From Pseudoduganella aquatica (GTDB lineage: Bacteria > Pseudomonadota > Gammaproteobacteria > Burkholderiales > Burkholderiaceae_D): a stretch of 64,000 nt of DNA. A model generated the notes under the pieces. It was not told the origin of the DNA, searched no databases, and saw only the letters and a list, made by a program, of their open reading frames with translations. The stretch covers positions 310,001-374,000 of the forward strand of contig NZ_WWCU01000002.1 of NCBI RefSeq assembly GCF_009857595.1. The letters run 5' to 3'. A program made the translations under genes and the position numbers. Shown one piece after another: positions 60,679-64,000 of this stretch. Within the stretch, counting starts at the first letter, position 1, and each line of letters opens with the position of its first letter.

Positions 60679-60791
60679 TATTCCCTCCTGTCATAGATAC
60701 GTTGCCCATGTAAAATGGCGACCGGACGCAAGCGCGCGCCGCAGCCCACATAGTAAAGGTATTGCCCATGTTCAACAATCCCATTTTACAT
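60679..60791. promoter_or_regulatory. Divergent flgB / flgA control region with inverted and direct repeats
   Basis: ATGTAAAATGG (60708-60718) has a perfect inverted copy CCATTTTACAT at 60781-60791, 62 bp away and inside the start of flgA. TTGCCCATG also occurs twice in direct orientation at 60702-60710 and 60762-60770, the second covering the flgA ATG. CCATGTAAAATGG is itself a small dyad. The region must hold both operon promoters. The spacing of the arms would suit looping by a dimeric regulator. Confidence 0.5.
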
Positions 60792-61502
60792 CCGTTTATT
60801 GCCGCGTTGGCGATTGCCGTGCCAATTTCTGGCGAAGCGGCCGTCACGCCCGAGCAGACTGTGGCGCTGGTGGAACAAACGGCGCGCGAGGCCCTGCTGC
60901 GCCAGGCCGACGCCAGCGGCCTGGCCGAAGCGGAGTTCGAGGTGGCGGCGGTGCGCACCAGCCGGCCGCTGCCGGCCTGTCCCAGCCCGGTGGCGGTGGG
61001 GGTGCTGGACGCGCGCCAGGCCACGCGGCTGCGCCTCGTGGCCAGTTGCCCGGGCGAGGGGGGATGGAAATACGAGTTCGTGGTGCGCGCCAAGATCACG
61101 GCGCGGGTGGCGGTGATGGCGGCCGAGGTGCCCAGCGGCCGGGCCGTGGAGGCGGCGGACGTGGCGCTGGAGCGGCGCGACATCAGCCTGGTGCCGGACG
61201 CCGTGTCCGACCTGGCGCTGCTGGAAGGCATGTCGGCGCGCCGGTCGCTGCGCAGCGGCGAGCTGCTGCGCCAGAACATGCTGACGGCGCAGCTGCTGGT
61301 CAAGCGCGGCGAGGCGGTGCGCATCGTGGCGCGCAACGAGCAGATCGAGGTCAGCATGGCGGGCGAGGCGCTGGACCCTGGCGCGCGCGGCGCGCTGATA
61401 CGGGTGCGCAACAACAACGGCAATGTGATCAAGGCGCGGGTGACGGGCGCTGGAATGGTGGAACCCGCCGATTTGCCCGTGTCCATTCAGTCACCCAAAT
61501 GA
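60768..61502 (+). CDS. flgA: Flagellar P-ring assembly chaperone FlgA
   Basis: The 244-residue product is the periplasmic chaperone for FlgI. It has a signal peptide (MFNNPILHPFIAALAIAVPI, ending in GEA) and a C-terminal SAF-like domain with ARVAVMAAEVPSGRAVEAAD and RSLRSGELLRQNMLTAQLLV KRGEAVRIV-type strands, ending RVRNNNGNVIKARVTGAGMV. The ATG at 60768 is preferred to the in-frame TTG at 60762. It is divergent from flgB, the usual arrangement, and its 3' end overlaps the convergent muramidase gene by 16 bp. Confidence 0.9.
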   Translation: MFNNPILHPFIAALAIAVPISGEAAVTPEQTVALVEQTAREALLRQADASGLAEAEFEVAAVRTSRPLPACPSPVAVGVLDARQATRLRLVASCPGEGGWKYEFVVRAKITARVAVMAAEVPSGRAVEAADVALERRDISLVPDAVSDLALLEGMSARRSLRSGELLRQNMLTAQLLVKRGEAVRIVARNEQIEVSMAGEALDPGARGALIRVRNNNGNVIKARVTGAGMVEPADLPVSIQSPK

Positions 61503-62272
61503 TTTTTCATCTGCTGGACTTTGCCGGCTAGCTTGCTGAGCTTGTCGGCATAGCCGGGATCGGTGGCGTAGCCGCCGCGCGCCAGGGCGCTGGCGAAGGC
61601 GCGCGCGTCGCTGCCGGTGTTGAGCGCCTGCTGGTAGCGCGGGTTGGCCAGCAGCGTGCTGGCGTAGTCGTCGAAGGCGGCGGCCTGGTCGGGATAGCTG
61701 CGGAAGCGCTCGACCTTCTTCAGGGCCACGCCCTGTTCGTACTCGGTGGTGGTGGCGGAAGCGACTGCGCCCTGCCATTGTCCGCCGGCCTTGATGCCGA
61801 ACAGATTGTTGCTGTTGCCCACGGGATGCTGGCCCCAGCCCGATTCCAGCGCCGCGTGCGCGGCCACCAGTTCCGGCGCCACGCCCAGGCGCTTGGCGGC
61901 GTCGGCCGCCCACGGCTGTATGCTGGCGAGAAACTCCTGCTGGTCCGCCGTGGTGTTGCCGTGGTTCGCGCCGCTGTCCAGGGTGTCGATGGCGCCGGCC
62001 GCGCGGGCGCGCAGCGCGGCGGCGGCCGTGCTCAGCGCCTGCGAGGGCAGGGCGCCGTCCTGGCTGCCGGCGGAAGCGCTCCAGCCGCCCTGGATGGTGG
62101 CGGCCACGTCGCCCTGCACCTGGCGGAAGGCGGCGCTGAAACCGCCCGCGCTCAAGCCGCCGGCACTGAAACCGCCCGGGGTGGACAGGCTGGCCGTGGG
62201 GCGCATATTGCTGGCGGTGGCCGCCGTGGCGGCGGTGGCCTGCGTGGGGCGCAGCATGTCAGGCCGGCTCAT
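61487..62272 (-). CDS. Flagellum-linked N-acetylglucosaminidase (FlgJ C-terminal-like domain)
   Basis: The 261-residue product has a Thr/Ala/Gly-rich N-terminal segment (about residues 1-110) and a glucosaminidase domain of the FlgJ C-terminal type: FLASIQPWAADAAKRLGVAP, LVAAHAALESGWGQHPVGNS (catalytic Glu), NNLFGIKAGGQW, VERFRSYPDQAAAFDDYAST and GGYATDPGYADKLSKLAGKV. It should cut peptidoglycan to let the rod through. No signal peptide is visible, which fits export by the flagellar machinery. The start at 62272 has GAGG nine bases upstream and overlaps flgN by 14 bp, so it belongs to the motB-flgM-flgN transcript. Confidence 0.88.
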   Translation of the reverse strand: MSRPDMLRPTQATAATAATASNMRPTASLSTPGGFSAGGLSAGGFSAAFRQVQGDVAATIQGGWSASAGSQDGALPSQALSTAAAALRARAAGAIDTLDSGANHGNTTADQQEFLASIQPWAADAAKRLGVAPELVAAHAALESGWGQHPVGNSNNLFGIKAGGQWQGAVASATTTEYEQGVALKKVERFRSYPDQAAAFDDYASTLLANPRYQQALNTGSDARAFASALARGGYATDPGYADKLSKLAGKVQQMKNHLGD

Positions 62273-62720
62273 AGAGCTGGTCCTCGCCATGCAGCACGCG
62301 CTGCATGATGGTGTATTGATTCACAAGCAATTCGCTGTTGCGCTTGCCCAGGCGCTTGCATTCGAGCACGCGCAGTTCCAGCTGCTGCCATTGCTGCTCC
62401 AGGCGGGCGCGCGGTTCGGGCTTGAGCAGGGCGAACACCCGCTCCATCGACGGCTCGGAGCCGAGCAGCTGCACCGCGCACTGCACGCGCTGGGCGCGGC
62501 GCGCGTCCATGGCGTCGACCAGGGCCGACACCGTGGCGGCGATTTCCTCCAGGCGGGCGCGCTGGTGGCGCACGGCCGCGTCGAATTGCTGTTCCAGCCA
62601 GCCGTGCAGCTCCGCGTAGGCCGCCATGTCCTGGGCGACGCCGTCGAGCAGCAGCTGCATGGCTTGCTGGCGCGTCGAGGGGGCTGCCGCATTCACGGCG
62701 GCACTCGGGGCCATACTCAC
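62259..62720 (-). CDS. flgN: Flagellar export chaperone FlgN
   Basis: The 153-residue product is an all-helical FlgN-family chaperone, which keeps FlgK and FlgL unfolded for export in the cytosol. Typical stretches are QQAMQLLLDGVAQDMAAYAE, LHGWLEQQFDAAVRHQRARL and a C-terminal LECKRLGKRNSELLVNQYTI MQRVLHG-type helix. I use the GTG at 62720, which overlaps the flgM stop (GTGA) and has GGAG seven bases upstream; the ATG at 62714 is 13 bases from that site and is a possible alternative. Its place beside flgM matches other flagellar loci. Confidence 0.85.
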   Translation of the reverse strand: MSMAPSAAVNAAAPSTRQQAMQLLLDGVAQDMAAYAELHGWLEQQFDAAVRHQRARLEEIAATVSALVDAMDARRAQRVQCAVQLLGSEPSMERVFALLKPEPRARLEQQWQQLELRVLECKRLGKRNSELLVNQYTIMQRVLHGEDQLYEPA

Positions 62721-62992
62721 TTGTCGCTCCCGTGGAAGCGCTGGATCAGGCCGGCCAGCTTGTCCGGGTCGAAGGGCAGCTCGCCCCTGGCCAGCGCGTC
62801 GCGCAGCTCGGCCACGCGTTCGTGGTCCACCTCGGGCATGGCTTTCAGCGCGGCCAGCGCCGGCTGCAGCACGGCCGATTGCAATTCGGGCGCGGCGGGC
62901 GCCCGGGCGGGAGCGTGCGCGCCGTCGGCCGGCGCGCTCTCGGCCACCCGCTGCACGGCCACGCCGTCCACGCCGCCAGTCGAAATTCTCAT
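62717..62992 (-). CDS. flgM: Anti-sigma-28 factor FlgM
   Basis: The 91-residue product is the inhibitor of the flagellar sigma factor FliA, exported once the hook is finished so that late genes are switched on. The N-terminal MRISTGGVDGVAVQRVAESA and an unstructured Ala/Pro-rich part are followed by the sigma-binding region VDHERVAELRDALARGELPF and DPDKLAGLIQRFHGSDK. The ATG at 62992 has AGGGG seven bases upstream; the longer reading to 63022 lacks support. It overlaps flgN and follows motB by 66 bp. Confidence 0.88.
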   Translation of the reverse strand: MRISTGGVDGVAVQRVAESAPADGAHAPARAPAAPELQSAVLQPALAALKAMPEVDHERVAELRDALARGELPFDPDKLAGLIQRFHGSDK

Positions 62993-63058
62993 ACGTTGAC
63001 CCCTGGTCTTGGAAGTTTGCATAGTAACCCGCCTTACGCCGCGACGCGAAGTAAATGT

Positions 63059-64000
63059 TCAGTTCCCATTTCGCCCGGTCCCGTATTTGCCTTCCGGCCC
63101 CAGCTTGTTGCGCAGCTTCTGCAGCGACTCGGCATCCGGCAGCGCGGTGTCGACTTCGCCTTCCATCATGTTCTTGCTGCCGGGCATGCCAAACATCGAC
63201 GACACCGCCTTGGCCTGGGCCGAGGTCAAAATCAGCAGTTCGATGCGGCGGTTCACGCCGGCGTCGGCCTTCTGGGTGTCGATGGGCGCGCGGTCGGCCA
63301 TGCCCACCACCTGCAGCACGCTGTCCTTGCGCATGCCGCCCGAGAGCAGCATGGAGCGCGCCGCCATGGCGCGGTTGGACGACAGCGTCCAGTTCGAATA
63401 GGCGAAATAGCCGGTGTCGCTGTACTGGACGGAATCGGTGTGGCCCACCACCAGCATCTGGTTCTCCATGCGTTCGAACAGCGGGCCCATGCTTTTCAGC
63501 AGATTGGCGAAGCGGTCGGTCGGCACGGCCGAGCCGCGCACGAACATGCCCTGCTTGTCGGTGTCGTGCAGCATCACGCGCAGGCCGTAGGGGGTGATCA
63601 CCGATTCCAGGTTGGCCGCCAGGCCGGTTTCCGCGCTCAGCTTGGCCAGCGCCTTGGCCAGCTTGTGCAGCTCGCCCGGGGTTTCATAGCTGACCTTGTC
63701 CGGCACCTCGGAGGCGTTCTCGCCGCTGGCCAGGGCCTGGCCGGGCGAGTCGTTCTTGCCGCTGCGCGGCATGGGGAAGCGCTCGATCAGGCTGCCGCGC
63801 GGGCCGCCCACCTGCTCGGGCATCACGCCCTTGCCCTGGTCGGTCTTGTTGCCGTCGGCCTCGGTCAGGATGTGCTGCAGGCTCTCGGTGTTGCGCGCCG
63901 CCATCAGCCACAGCACCAGGAACAAGCACATCAGCGCCAGGCAGAAGTCGGCGAAAGCGACCTTCCAGGCGCCGCCGTGGTCGTCATGCGCATGCTTGCC
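63059..64000 (-). CDS. motB: Flagellar motor stator protein MotB, 5' end outside the window
   Basis: The gene enters from the right edge; 313 codons are visible. The residues at the edge (GKHAHDDHGGAWKVAFADFC LALMC) include the proton-binding Asp in AFADF and the single membrane helix LALMCLFLVLWLMAA, as in MotB. The C-terminal OmpA-type peptidoglycan-binding domain has MLVVGHTDSVQYSDTGYFAY, NWTLSSNRAMAARSMLLSGG and the signature DAGVNRRIELLILT. It anchors the stator ring to the cell wall and, with MotA (presumably just beyond the window), powers rotation. Lateral systems have a dedicated MotB called LafU, and this may be that type. flgM follows in the same direction. Confidence 0.92.
   Translation of the reverse strand, partial: GKHAHDDHGGAWKVAFADFCLALMCLFLVLWLMAARNTESLQHILTEADGNKTDQGKGVMPEQVGGPRGSLIERFPMPRSGKNDSPGQALASGENASEVPDKVSYETPGELHKLAKALAKLSAETGLAANLESVITPYGLRVMLHDTDKQGMFVRGSAVPTDRFANLLKSMGPLFERMENQMLVVGHTDSVQYSDTGYFAYSNWTLSSNRAMAARSMLLSGGMRKDSVLQVVGMADRAPIDTQKADAGVNRRIELLILTSAQAKAVSSMFGMPGSKNMMEGEVDTALPDAESLQKLRNKLGPEGKYGTGRNGN

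Overview
The window is dense, GC-rich bacterial chromosome with almost no non-coding space. Gene content points to a betaproteobacterium of the Oxalobacteraceae type (Massilia, Duganella or Janthinobacterium-like): a recC-recB-recD operon, several large hybrid sensor kinases, many c-di-GMP and chemotaxis-type proteins, and a complete hook-basal-body flagellar block. This placement is inferred from protein resemblance only. No rRNA, tRNA, insertion sequence, integrase or CRISPR array was seen.

Region 1 (1-11 kb) holds small metabolic and sensory genes: a truncated 7TM-DISM sensor, a LysE exporter, a YceI lipoprotein, a chemoreceptor, two glutathione transferases (one YfcG-like), a periplasmic solute-binding protein, an M1 aminopeptidase, and a divergent pair of an MmyB-type regulator and a SAM methyltransferase with a clear candidate operator between them. 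Region 2 (11-24 kb) is signalling: a degenerate CheR-like protein downstream of a 1625-residue soluble poly-HAMP hybrid kinase whose HAMP array is encoded by six copies of a 276-bp repeat, then a prolyl oligopeptidase, a CehA/McbA-type PHP metallohydrolase and a CHASE-PAS hybrid kinase ending in REC and HPt domains.

Region 3 (24-31 kb) has a three-gene VOC / RibD-like / GyrI-like group, the three subunits of a periplasmic molybdenum aldehyde oxidoreductase (paoABC, without paoD) and a GudP-like sugar-acid transporter with a readable promoter and operator. Region 4 (31-41 kb) is recCBD, translationally coupled through overlapping stop and start codons, followed by a convergent pbpG. Region 5 (41-51 kb) mixes an isolated sulfate-binding protein, an acetyltransferase, a putative 2OG-Fe(II) oxygenase, a yafJ-type amidotransferase broken by a one-base frameshift in a C5/G5 run, a degenerate EAL protein, a MepK-like endopeptidase, an amino-acid ABC binding protein and permease without an ATPase, and a PAS-GGDEF-EAL protein.

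Region 6 (50.6-64 kb) is a flagellar cluster: flgBCDEFGHIJKL plus one uncharacterised gene on the minus strand, flgA divergent from flgB, then a separate muramidase, flgN, flgM and a truncated motB. The N-termini of FlgE, FlgF and FlgG resemble the lateral (Flag-2) class rather than the primary polar class. FlgJ is split: the rod-binding part and the muramidase part are separate genes about 7 kb apart. Export apparatus, flagellin and motA genes lie outside the window.
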